This document shows positions 22,100 through 33,670 of a stretch of 64,000 nt of DNA, piece after piece. Source of the stretch: Candolleomyces eurysporus (Eukaryota > Basidiomycota > Agaricomycetes > Agaricales > Psathyrellaceae); NCBI GenBank assembly GCA_027579435.1, contig JANBPK010000823.1:31839-95838 (forward strand), in the 5' to 3' direction. The first letter of the stretch is position 1. The number at the start of each line of letters is the position of its first letter. A program made the position numbers and the translations under genes. Below the pieces are notes generated by a model. That model had not been told where the DNA came from and did not search any database. It saw only the letters and a program-made list of their open reading frames with translations.

Positions 22100-23700
22100 T
22101 CAAGGGTGGGAGGCACTGTATCCAAACGTGACTCAAGGCATTCGCAGTGGTTCTGGAGTGCTGTCGGAGGCCTTTTAAAGGATGGACTGTAGTGTTCTGT
22201 AAAAAAATGCGTCTTCAGATCGAAAGAGCCATGACCTTGGGCAGGGAAAAGGAAAGACAAAGGGAAGAGAGGGACAGTGCTCGCTTTAGCTGCTCCTGGT
22301 ATGCTGAATTTGATGACACAGAGTTATGAGAGACTCACGGTAGGTGCTGCTTGTATAAAACGGCTGACGGAGTTACATCCTGCTAGTCGTCGAGCCGGCA
22401 GAGGTCATTCACGGACAAGGGCCTTCTTCGAGATCAAACGTTATTCGAGGTGTTTCTGTTGGTAGGGTTTATGCCCACGTGAGAGCAAATTTCGCTGTTC
22501 GTGAGCTTCTTACAGATCAAGCGAGAAGGATGAGTTGACGATGCGAGGGAGGAGGAAAGGGGGAGCCTTCGAGTCGAACGATGCCTTCGGGGGCAGCAAC
22601 CTTGGGAACGACATGCCATATCAAGAAGAAAAGCGCAAAATGATATCCGAGCTCTCTTTTTGCCCTGCAGCTCCTGCATCTGACCTCGATCGCTGTTTCT
22701 CGCACACCCATGCTTACGGTCAACCCAGCAGATCTGCACAAAATAGCTGCTGTGCCGAGCCGCTTGGGGAAGAAACTTTCTACCTCTCACCTGCGCTGTG
22801 AAAACTCAGAGTGTCCAATCCGCCTCGTGCTCGATTTTCGAATAGTGGTCGGCGCAGTGAAGTGGGAATAACCTATATGAGATGAGCAAGATCATCTCGT
22901 TCAACCTCCTCTCCGATTTTACCCTGGGCTACCGATAGATGAGCGTTCCTGCAAGCAGTGTTCCTGACGGTGCTAGAGCTGGGTGGGTATTCCCAACAAT
23001 ATTAGCTGTTGCAGTGACGCCGCCTTTCAAGCTTCAAGAACCTGGGCTGTTCAATAGAGCTCTAGTCTTTTTTCCTAGGTGCATTCCTCCCCATTAACTT
23101 CCCTCCCTTTGACTTTGTCGCCTGTGACAAGACTTTGGCCAACGTCCGATATCCGCGATGTCTCAGGAAAACGACGAGGACACAAGGAGACAACGTATAA
23201 GATGACCAGAACGAGTCTGGAGAGGTTGGTTACAGGCAGTAAAGTATATAGAGAGGTCGGAGTCAGCCACAGGCGCTGGTATGACAAAAGACGACGGCGA
23301 TTTCGTAACACAATGCAATGTTGCAATATGCGTCTGACGGGAAAAGGCACACTGGTGATTCATTGCAAGCCCACTCCATTTTCGTCAGATGTAGACTAGT
23401 ACTCACACTTCCTTTCACCAACTGATGGTGGGGGATGAGGGTCAGTGGACGACTGAATTCTCAGCTGGGCTTTCTCAAGTTACCCAAAAGAGCTGGACCT
23501 TACATTAATTTCCGGAGACGTCCCTGGGATTGACGCTCGCGGGCGGTGCATTGGTACGTACTGCTGTGATATCATCTCCTACCTTTTTGAATTATAAAGG
23601 TCCCTGGCCGCCCGCCATCATCGATCTGGCTTTAGCCTCTCACGGGCTGTACTCATGCTGTCTGCGAGGTGGCGCAAACGCCTGGACTCTTGGCTTCCAA
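22100..23700. other. Intergenic spacer A-B, nothing recognised
   Basis: Only short ORFs on both strands overlapping each other, none with a recognised domain. The upstream region of gene B starts near 23.5 kb. Confidence 0.4.
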
Positions 23701-23742
23701 CCACCTCCATCCCATTCGATCGCTCACCCCAACTCTCTCCTG

Positions 23743-26074
23743 ATGGCAGATCCACCCCTACACTTCGAAAACCTCTCAGGCGCTCACGGTTTCCAACTCG
23801 GGCAGCAAACCATCAACGTTATAGCTGGAAACCAGTACCTTTCCAACANGGGGTGGAGGTAAGCAAGTTGTCTAAACCCATATCTATTCTCTCAATTTCT
23901 GAATACCATGCTCTAGACCTAAACGCTCGCCTCAATCCGATTCCCGATGCGTCTCACAGCCGAGACCGAAAGACATCGCCTCCCGACTCGGTGTGTTTTC
24001 CTGGAACCAGGGAAGAGGTGATCACCGAAATCACTACATGGGCCGACGAGGTCGATCCGGCGCCGGGGGCTGGCGAAGGAGAAATTGAGACTACCGTCCA
24101 CACCCTGGTGGTATACACCCCGACCCCCCACATCTACTGGCTCCACGGCTTTGCGGGCTGTGGAAAGTCAGCCGTCTCCCTCAAAATCGCCGACATTTTC
24201 GAGGAATCCGGGCGCTTGCTTGCAAGCTACTTTTTCTTCCGTGACGCCGGCGAGAGGAGCACAATGAAGAAATTCGCTGCGACGTTGGCGACTCAAATGG
24301 CATCTGCGTTGCCTGCAATAGCGCCTCTTGTCGACGCCGCGTTGAACGCGAACCCAGGCATCCTCAACGATCGTGTCTCCTTGACACGGCAGCTGGAGCG
24401 TCTAGTCTACAAACCTTTCCAGTCCGCCGTGAACAAGGTGCCTACCAAGGGACCTTTCATCATCGTCATCGACGGACTCGATGAATGTGAGGACAAGCGC
24501 GGTGTGGAGGAGTTCATCGATCAGATGCTTGACTTCTTTGAAGAACACCCTGATATTCCGCTCCGAATCTTCATCGCCAGTCGAGTAGAGCAACACATCC
24601 GCGAGCGCCTGGAGACCGACGTGGTTCTGCTGGGGAATCTCGACAGTCACTCAGCACACAAAGACATCGAGAGATTCCTTCAAGCTTCGTTCCAGATAGT
24701 GGCAAAGCGGGACCGTGTCATCCGGGCATACGTCCGAGTGCGCGGTGCGTGGCCAACAAAATCGGACATGCACAAGTTGATCAGGCACATCAATGGATCC
24801 TTTGTTCTGGCGTCGACCATGTTCAAATACATAGTCCAACCGGCAACCGAAGAAGACCCTACGACGCCTATGGACCGGCTCCCACTCACCCTGGAGATGA
24901 ATGGCCTCGATGGCCTTTACGCCCAAGTGCTCGCCCGTTCACAGCATCTGGCCCATTTCCACGAAATCATCTCCACCATCGCACTCCTCATGTACCCACC
25001 CCCGATTGTCGGGATAGCGAAGCTTCTTGGGATTGAAGCCTTCGAAGTTGTTCGTGTCCTGTTGAATCTGCAAGCCGTCATTTATGTCCCAGGAACCGAC
25101 GAGAAAGGCAATGTGACTATATGCCATACGTCCCTCCGCGACTTCCTCACCACCGAAAGCCGGTCAGGATCTTTCTTCGTTCCACCCTCGTTTTATCTCT
25201 ATATATCCTACTTTCTCTTTTCTTCCGTCCCCGAAAACAGTGATGAGCTGGCCAATGATTATGGCTGGGCGTATGTCGATTCCCATTGGCGATCATTCGC
25301 TCGTTCAGAAGCCTGCGACATCATCCAGGAAATTGAGCAGTTCAAGGCTCGTCAACCTCTGCTTGTCGATCGACTGCCTTATCACACTTTCCTTTGCTCG
25401 ATATTCTTTTATGCCCTCTTCATGATGGAGCCCCTGCCCTGGAATGAGGATTCGTATCTACTCACCGAGTGTATCAAACAGTTAGTGCTGGCGGTGGAAT
25501 GTCCTGACCGCCGCATTCGACTCTGGCTGGATCAAATTTTGCATTATATTCTTCTCTCCAATTACCCAGAACGCACATTCCGACTCTCTGAACGTACACA
25601 CGAAACCTTACAACATGACCTGCGACGTGTATCAACCGCGATCCATGCTAACGTAAGTTTCTGAATTTCAAATTTCATCCTTTTATCATTTCATATAACC
25701 GAAAACATCTGTCTAGTTTCCAGAACTTCTCGGCACTCCCTCCACCGGAATAGAAGAGAAGCTCATTCTTCACTCAGTACGTCCACTCGACCCAGAGTTC
25801 CAATTTTACCAAGGTGATAATTTTGGCTTTCGGCAGAGCTTGTCAGGCCTTGATATCTTCAACGTACGTCAGTTCCTGGATATTGTAGGTGTTAACGCAG
25901 CTGAATAGTCATCGACAGACGCTCACTTGGATAGTGGCTCGTGCTCGACTCGAGTGGGAAGAATTGGAAATAACGCCCAACCCACCCCTAGAGCTTTCCG
26001 TGTCCAACAACGACTTCAACTCGATGGAGCTAAGACTGGCTTTGAGCCTTGACAGCGTCGGTTGTCGTCGATAG
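23743..26074 (+). CDS. NACHT NLR-like protein B
   Basis: Paralogue of A. Exons: 23743-23858, 23917-25652, 25717-25863, 25919-26074. Exon 1 begins MADPPLHFENLSGAHGFQLG and continues QQTINVIAGNQYLSN. An N at 23850 adds one base relative to A, and without it the frame into exon 2 is correct. NACHT core: WLHGFAGCGKSAVS, FFFRDAGERSTMKKF, IIVIDGLDECEDKRG. The region YVPGTDEKGNVTICHTSLRD is shared by all paralogues. The tail is DPEFQF...SGLDIFN then TLTWIVARARLEW. The predicted stop at 26072 may follow a 1-bp shift, because the +1 frame continues VVVDSSSASTPFTSDPEL up to a GTACGT donor at about 26116, matching gene C. The very long frame starting at 23655 before the ATG is out of phase with exon 1 and is not used. 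Confidence 0.85.
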
Positions 26075-27480
26075 CAGCTCTGCATCCACGCCTTTTACTT
26101 CAGACCCTGAACTGGTACGTCCTTCCCCCAATTTGTGTCCTGCAAAGTGTTTATTTGATTGTAGTTGCACTGCATATTGTCAATCAATGGCTCTAAACCT
26201 TTCCCACTTCGACAGCACGAACTGCCCCTCAGCCGCCATCCGTCTTAACGGGCCATGTCACACACGGATTTCTGGATTTCTAGTAGAACCAGTCCCACCG
26301 AACCTCTTCCCCACTCCAGACCCGGATGTCGCTGAGAACAGCAAACTCTGATCCAGGATAGTAGACAATGGTGGAGCATTCTGCTGGGGTAGAGTAGGTA
26401 GGACGGGCGAGGAAAGAGCAAGGATATGGACAGATTAGGTCAAGGGAAGGAGAAGAGGGTGCTGCGGCTGTCCGACTTAACCCGATTACCGATGCCTCGC
26501 ACACTCGAAATCGAACGACATCTTCCCCCGACGAGTCATCGCCACTGTACATCGCTCAGTGTCATTACCGTTGAATCGATAGATAAATTGCCTATTCTAT
26601 TTTCAGAATTAGAACCACTGGATCTATGACGATACGGTGAGATCTTGGGGCTTGACAGAACACCCTAAAACCTACTCAACCTCATTGCCTACCCGAAAAA
26701 CCGATGGCTAGTGAGAAGCCGCCTCGAAGCCATTGAGGACATCGTCCGCCCGCCGTCGAACGATCCCTCGAAAACAAGGAAGTGTCAAAGAAGGAGATAT
26801 ACAGAATCCCGGATCCCACGGAGGTTGTCGCCAGGTAGCCCTTTCAGAAATGGCAATAATAATCGGACGGGGGTGAAGTTCAGCCAACCCGCCGCGCAGC
26901 TCGTCAGCGACTAGATAGAGACACAGAAGTTAGGGCAGGTGTTGGCCATGGCTGATGGTGGTGGGTAGATGAAAAGATGAGTGGCGCGGGTTTCGAAAGT
27001 CGAGTACCGTCCTCGTTCTCGGCCTCGAGAGCAATCGCGTCATGTAGTCCATAATGAAGAAGCGATCCGTATCAAGAATCGTAGTCCGTCGTGTATGAGG
27101 TTGAGCTCGCCTGTCTCCGCATAACCTTAGCCAGTGGCCCAAGTAAAATGACCCACGACGGATAGAGCACTCATCAGAGGACAAGGCTACTTGAGGTCTG
27201 ACGTGATTTAGTGAGTCAGCGAGGATTTGCAGAGCAAACGGAAGCACGAACATATGTCTCTGACTTTACCCAACTCGACAGCGGGTAGATCCGCAACAGC
27301 CTCCTAGCCAAAGGACCGATATCCGCATGAACGACAGTATCAGTCACCACAGCTCGGGTCTGAATGGGAGTTCGATAGCACGACCAACGGCGCAGGAACA
27401 CACTTGGGGAGGCTTCCGATAATGTCCTACGTATAATCCAGATCCTATGTTTCAGTCATCATGTGCCCAGAGAAAGAGGT
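26075..27480. other. 3' flank of gene B and decayed flank module
   Basis: 26210-26380 aligns with the 3' flank of gene E (text VPPNLFPTPDPDVAENS). From about 26930 to 27400, read on the minus strand, there is a copy of the flank module (YMTRLLSRPRTRTVL, matching ARRLLSRPRRRLF near 37.2 kb). Stops and shifts break every frame. Confidence 0.4.
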
Positions 27481-27499
27481 GTAAGAAATACATACAGCT

Positions 27500-28434
27500 A
27501 GGTGCTTTCCCTTATATGCCTTTATCGCATCCCTATCCTCATTGACTACGCCGCTTTCCCCTCTCCTCCCCGCACTTTAAAACGCTCTTGTCCGAAAGCC
27601 AACGGAGGCACGATGATATTCAGAACGACGTGGACGCTAAGGTCGAACGTAGTGGCAACAGAGTTCGAGAGGTACGTTGAGTTTGCTGTAGGTCGATACA
27701 AAAGGCGAGTGTGGGGGTCTCGCGACAATGTACACATCCTGTGGCTCGTGGCCCAGGGACCAGACTCATCCCTGAACTAAAGTCTGCATCTATCCGGCGC
27801 CACCCACACCATGACACCTGCAGCGGACTCCAAGACATAGAGGGAAGGTGTTGATTCTGACGGCGGAAACGAGCTTGCGAGACTGGTAGCCTTGTTCGTT
27901 TGCGTACGAGGCCAAGTAGAAACGCGTTTCTTACCCGATAGAAGGCTGTAATGCGTGGCGGTCTGGCTGCAGTGAAGGTGCGCGCACATCGTATGCATCG
28001 GCTATTCTCGTCTTTGCGTTGGTGAGTGAGTTGGTGGAAAAAGGCAGACACCACGAGGAAGGCAGAGAAAGTATTGGATGATGATATAAGGTCCGTTCAG
28101 GAAGGTGGGGAATGCGAGGTATCGACGAGCATGGCTGTCGGTAAGGAGAGAGGATGGCACGATCACGCTCCAGGGAACGCAACCCAGGACTCTGATAGAC
28201 GAGATGCAGAGGTTGTCGCGAATCGATCGGCAGACTGAGGCGCGGGAAGAGAGAAAGGTAAGGAAAAACGGAAAGGAAGGGAGGAGTGAGCGCACCAACG
28301 ATATCGTATGGACTCTTATGCCTGCTGCTGAGGATGCGCTTTGCCCAATCTGCTCGCACAAGGACGCTCCGAAGGCATGGGACTCGGGATAGATGGCACC
28401 CTCCCTGGTACGGTGCTCGTTGGCAGCTGCGCAA
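27500..28434 (-). repeat. Dispersed repeat family H, central copy
   Basis: Minus-strand copy of the repeat in the arms, diverged but alignable across about 650 bp. Its extension to about 27500 also matches sequence next to the arm copies (KANGGTMIF text on the plus strand). It carries overlapping ORFs of up to 167 codons on the minus strand, but conservation between copies does not favour one frame. Confidence 0.55.
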
Positions 28435-28499
28435 TCATATTGAGGAGTCAAGGGAATGAGAGGGAAGTGTATAGAGATAAGTTGCAGCACTATAAAATC

Positions 28500-29600
28500 G
28501 ATGCCGATGAGGTTCTCCTCAGACGAGGGTGAGCGAGGGAGAGGAAATCAGTCTTTGTGCGCTGGGAATCACCTTCCATATCAAAAATTCAAATGGCTGG
28601 TGGCGTCATCGTTCAAAGTTCCTTCGCCCTCCTCTCGAGTCCCTGAATCCATTTTTTCCCGCATGCCTCCATACAGCCTCCTCACCAATCGATGCAAGGT
28701 GCACCTTCAATCAATGCGCGTCCGCTCTGGACTCCCGCGGGCCCCTCATACCACTTGCAAGCGACAAACAGCCATGTCGGACGCAACGACAACTGAAATC
28801 GCACTCAGTCTTTTACGGTCGCAACAGGATCGCTCACGCCCTTTTTTGAGGACAATGGTGCTTGCGTGGTATATATGTAGGCCGCACGCCATCCTTCCAC
28901 CATTCCCCCCTTTCGCATCTGAATTCCTCTCAGCTGGCCGCACCGTTGTGGGTACGCCCAATCAAGTCTGAACGCTACGCCCATAGTAGCACGCCGGTTG
29001 CCTTTCCAGAACGTTTCCGAGCTGAATAAATACCTCACCCGCCTTCTTATCTGCTTACCCGCGTCTTCCCTCTTTCTCCTCTCCTCTCCTCTCCTTGCTC
29101 TTTCTTCTCTCATTCACTCTTACATTCCATTCACTGATTTACCCCCCAGGCATCAATCTCGACGCGTTGGTACCGTCCTCTTTGCTTTCTCCAAGTGACT
29201 TGATATGAATACTCAGGCCGTCACAGAGACCGATTTCTCGTTCTATCTTTAGGGAGCTAAGCCCTGTTATCTCTCCCGGTTGCCGACGGCTGGATGCTAC
29301 CGTTCCTAGTCACATCGCGTAGTGGGGATGCTACCGCACGTTGACTTAGCTTTTCCCGCTCACAGGAAGGTCTTCGTTGCCTGCGAGGCTCAGCAAGCCC
29401 ATTTCGTTTCGATTTCACATCCACATCTTGTAAGATCCCTTCCAATCCTTCATCCTAAGTCGTGTATTTATACAATGGCACTTGTCGCCCAACACTTTGA
29501 ACATCTTTGTGACGCGCATCACCTTTGAATCGATGGACAAATTATGAAACTTATTGCTATACCGCTAGTCTCCAATAGACAGACTGAAGACGTCCTGTGT
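28500..29600. other. Spacer B-C with a pyrimidine-rich tract
   Basis: No gene is recognised. 29040-29150 is strongly C+T-rich on the plus strand (repeated CTCTCCT), as seen in fungal promoters. From about 29620 the sequence is homologous to the upstream region of gene E (38.46-38.65 kb). Confidence 0.35.
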
Positions 29601-30019
29601 CTAACTCTTCCACCGTTTTCAAGGTGTATCCGTGATCTCTGAAAAAACTTGTACTCGTGCGTCATTCTTCTCGTGGCGCATTGAATACTATCCAGTTGCA
29701 CTGTCGTTATTTGGGCAAGATTAATATGGATCATGGCACAGAAGAATGATACATGCCTAATCAGTTTGTCGGTTCTGTATCTCCTGTCCTGGAATTCACT
29801 GCGTTGACCACAAGACACCCGGGCGTCTAGAACTCTATAAGTGGGTCTATTGCTGTTTTTCCGTGTTTGCCTCGCCTTGACAGGCGGGACGGTGCCCATT
29901 CTGCTGCTGATGTCATACCCCATTCCTTGCTTACCACCCACCACCAACATCCTCCCTGCGCGTCTTTCAATGGTATTTTGACGCCACGGACTTGTACCTC
30001 TATTGCTTTGCACAATCCG

Positions 30020-32683
30020 ATGCCCAATCACTCTATAAACAACGCCGGGCGTGTTGAGAACGCCAATTTTGGCGATAACTTTGGTGAGTTCCATTGGAGC
30101 GAACTGATAGATGGTGTGTTAAGTTTGGCCGAATTATTTCTCAGGTATCGTCAACCAGAGTACCAGGTCCATAGACGCAAGCGCACACTGGCACCGTCCT
30201 CGAATCGATCAGCAAACCAATGTCGCTGGAAATCAGTATAACGTACATTCGGGGGAAGGTAAAGGGACTAATCAGAATCTAACTCGTGAATTAACTTGCT
30301 AAGATGTATTACGAACCTTGCAGACCTGATTCGTCGACTTAACCCGATTCTCGATGCGTCACACGCTCGAAATCGCAAGCGATCTCCCCCCGATTCGGAA
30401 TGCTTTCCTGGAACCAGAGAAGAGCCAATTCAAGAGATCATTGTCTGGGCGGACGCCGGCGAGACAGTGAGTGTTATTTTACTACCCAGTATTGTACATA
30501 GTAAGCGAAACCTGAGATAGATTCGTATTTGTACACGAAAGGCCGATTTTGGGGACCCAGCACAATATGCCATCATCGAAACTCCGCACATCTACTGGCT
30601 TCACGGATTTGCAGGTTGCGGCAAATCGTCTATTTCAATGGAGGTAGCGAAGATATACGCGGGCTCTGGCCGGCTCTTTGCTAGCTACTTCTTCTTTCGG
30701 GGGACGGGAGATAGGAGCACGATGAACAGGTTTGTGGTGACGCTAGCCAACCAGTTACTGGGAGCGATACCTGCCACAGAGCCTTTGATTGAGGCCGCTG
30801 TGAGGAGAGAGCCGGGCGTAGTGACTGGCGACGCGTCTTTGGCTACGCAGCTGGATCTCCTGATCCTCTCTCCGTTTCAGGCTGTCATTGGCCATGGCGT
30901 TCTTGCCGAGACTCTTGCCAACGGACCCTTCCTCATCGTCGTCGACGGTCTTGACGAATGCGAGGACAAGCAAGGGGTGGAGGAGTTCATTGATCACATG
31001 CTCAATTTTTTTGAAGAGCACCCGAACATCCCCCTCCGCGTCTTCATTGCAAGTCGGGTCGAACAACACATCCGTGGGCGCCTGGAGACCGATGGGGTTC
31101 AGCTGGGGAATCTCAACAGTCACTCGGCCCGCAAAGACATCGAGAGATTCCTTCAAGCCTCGTTCCAGATAGCAGCAAAACGGGATCGTGTCATCAGGGC
31201 GTACATTCAAAGGCGTGGGTCATGGCCAACACAATTGGACATGAACAAATTGATCGACCACATCAATGGATCCTTTGTTCTGGCGTCGACCATGTTCAAA
31301 TACATAGTGCAACCAGCAGCCGAAGAAGATTCCACGACGCCTATGGATCGGCTCCCACTCACCCTGGAGATGAATGGCCTCGATGGTCTGTACGCCCAAG
31401 CGCTCGCCCGTTCACAGCATCTCGCGCATTTCAGCGAAATCATCTCCACCATTGCACTCCTCGGGGAACCACTCCCGATTATCGGGATAGCGACCCTCCT
31501 TGGAATTGAAGCCTTCGAAGTTATTCGTGTTCTTTTGAACCTGCAAGCCATCATTCATGTCCCGGGAACCGACGAGGAAGGCGAAGTGACTCTATGTCAT
31601 ACGTCTCTCCGCGACTTCCTCACCACCAAAAGCCGGTCGGGATCTTTCTTTGTTCCACCGTTGTTTCATCTTTATCTATCCTACTTTTCCTTTTCTTCCG
31701 CCCTCGAAAATGGTCATGAGCTGGCCCGTGTTTATGGCCGGGACTATTTTGATTCCCATTGGCAATCATTTGCTCGCTCAGGAACCTACGACTTCATCCA
31801 GGAAATTGAGCGGTTCAAGTCTCTTCAACCTCTTTTTGTCGATCGACTGCCTTATCACACTTTTTTCTGCTCTATATTTTTTCATGCGCTCCTCATGATG
31901 GAGCCTTTGCTCTGGAATGAAGATTCGTATCTACTCACCGAGTGTATCAAACAGCTAGCGCTGGCGGTGGAATGTCCTAACCACCGCATTCGACTCTGGC
32001 TGGAAGGAGATTTGCCGCATGATGCCGGAGATTACCAAGAGTGCCCATTCCGACTCTCTGAACGCACACACGAAGCCTTACACCATGACCTGCAACGTGT
32101 ATCAACCGCGATCCATGCTAACGTATGTTGTTGATTCTTGAATTTCATTCTTCTATTGTTTCACATAACTGAAAACATCGATCTAGTTTCCAGAACTCCT
32201 AGGCCCTCGCTCAACTGGAAGAGAAGAGAACTTTGTTTTTCACTCGGTACGTTCCTTCAACCCAGAGTTCCAATTTTACGAAGATGATAATTTTAGCTTT
32301 CAGCACCGCTTGTCAGGCATTGATATTTTCAATGTACGTCAGTTCCTGGATTTTGGAAGTTTGAAAGTCGCTGAACAGTCATCGACAGACGCTTGATTGG
32401 ATAGTGGCTCGTGCTCGACTCAAGTGGGAAGAATTGAAGATAACGCCAAACCCACCCCTAGAGCTTTCCATGTCCTTTGACTGGACGGGATTATACCCGA
32501 CTTTCAGGTTTGACGCAGTATTGGCCGTCCTTGATAGCAACCCAGTATCTACCTCTTCCGATTCGGACTCTGAACAGGTACATACTTCCCCATAATCGTG
32601 GCTTCGGACGTGTTTACTTGATTGCAAATGTACTACATTTTTTCAATCAGTTTTTCCAGACCTTGACTACATCGACAACGTAA
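30020..32683 (+). CDS. NACHT NLR-like protein C
   Basis: Paralogue with the second N-terminal type. Exons: 30020-30083, 30145-30258, 30324-30466, 30521-32122, 32187-32333, 32389-32577, 32651-32683; all phases agree, giving about 763 residues. Exons 1-2 encode a different leader (MPNHSINNAGRVENANFGDN) but exon 2 ends with QQTNVAGNQYNVHSG, a shorter form of the core in A, B and D. An extra intron splits the segment before the P-loop. NACHT: WLHGFAGCGKSSIS, FFFRGTGDRSTMNRF, LIVVDGLDECEDKQG. The tail is the most complete in the cluster: SGIDIFN, TLDWIVARARLKW, then RFDAVLAVLDSNPVSTSSDS. The internal ATG at 30638, which opens the longest single frame, lies after the P-loop start and is not the start codon. 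The gene looks intact. Confidence 0.87.
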
Positions 32684-32699
32684 ATCGGCTCTTCGAACA

Positions 32700-33650
32700 G
32701 CCATCCATCTCAACAGGCCATGTCATGCACCGATTTAATAATCTCCGGCAGAACCAGTATCCGCCGAACCTCTCCGCCGCTTCAGATCTGGATGGCTGAA
32801 AAGGGCAAACTCCCTCATTTTATCCAGGGTAGCAGACAATGGTGGAGCATTCTGCCAGAGTAGAGTAGTCTCGGACTTGAAAATACTGTATAAGCAGACC
32901 GACGACAAGCCGGCGAGAACCCGATTTTGGAAATGATTATTCCATCCCACTTGCCTAACTGAAAGACCATAGATCCCACATAGATGTCGACCAACATTCT
33001 GTGCCAGTACGCCGTAGAAGGATCCTTGAAAGCTAGGAGCTGTCTGAGAGCAATTAGTCATAGGGGGAAGGAGTAAATATCAATCTTGGTGGTCGGTGTT
33101 GAGGTTAAAGCAACAATACCGGTCGGTCATATCCGGAATGAGAAGTACCAGGCGAGCGAGTGTGGAATTAGATCGTTTACAGTGCCGGTGGTAGGTCGGG
33201 ATTCGAACAAGCGTGACGCTTGGGTGAAAAGTCATGGCAGAGCTCCGCACATATGAGGAGAAATAGAATGGTCAGAGATTTATGACCTCCGAGAGAGAGA
33301 AGAAACAGACACAGTAAGAAAGAAGTACCTCCGTTTTTGCTCATCGCAGCTGACATCACCTCCGTGCGTCAACCGATACCATCGCGTCCGGCCAGAGAGG
33401 ATCCTCCGAAGCAGCTTTCCAAAGATAAAACGGTCGTTCCAACTCGATGTGTTGCTAGCGGGTTCATTTAGGAGACTCAGAGCAGAGACCAGGAGTAGCA
33501 GACCTGTTGATGGGAACCTGTTTCCCAGTGCTGTAGCAGGTTGACACACTCTCACGGGGGACCTGATGCACGAGGCAGGGCAGGTGCCTACCCCTTGCCT
33601 TCCTACCACTTCTGCCCACATCCCTTCCCAGTTTCCATCACATCCGATCC
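32700..33650. other. Spacer C-D, nothing recognised
   Basis: 32690-32870 is a decayed form of the 3' flank seen after B and E. Beyond that only short ORFs appear; a 113-codon minus-strand frame (33280-33621) has no recognisable domain. Confidence 0.4.
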
Positions 33651-33670
33651 CTCGCCCTCACGTCTCCTGA

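Noticed and set aside
28002..28971. ORFs of 162-171 codons on both strands near 28.0-29.0 kb
   Set aside because: They lie in the family H repeat and its flank; other copies shift or break the same frames, so coding is not supported.
30638..32134. Long single frame starting at ATG 30638 as the start of NLR gene C
   Set aside because: This ATG lies inside the P-loop region. Exons from 30020 onward join in phase and supply the leader and the GFAGCGKS motif.
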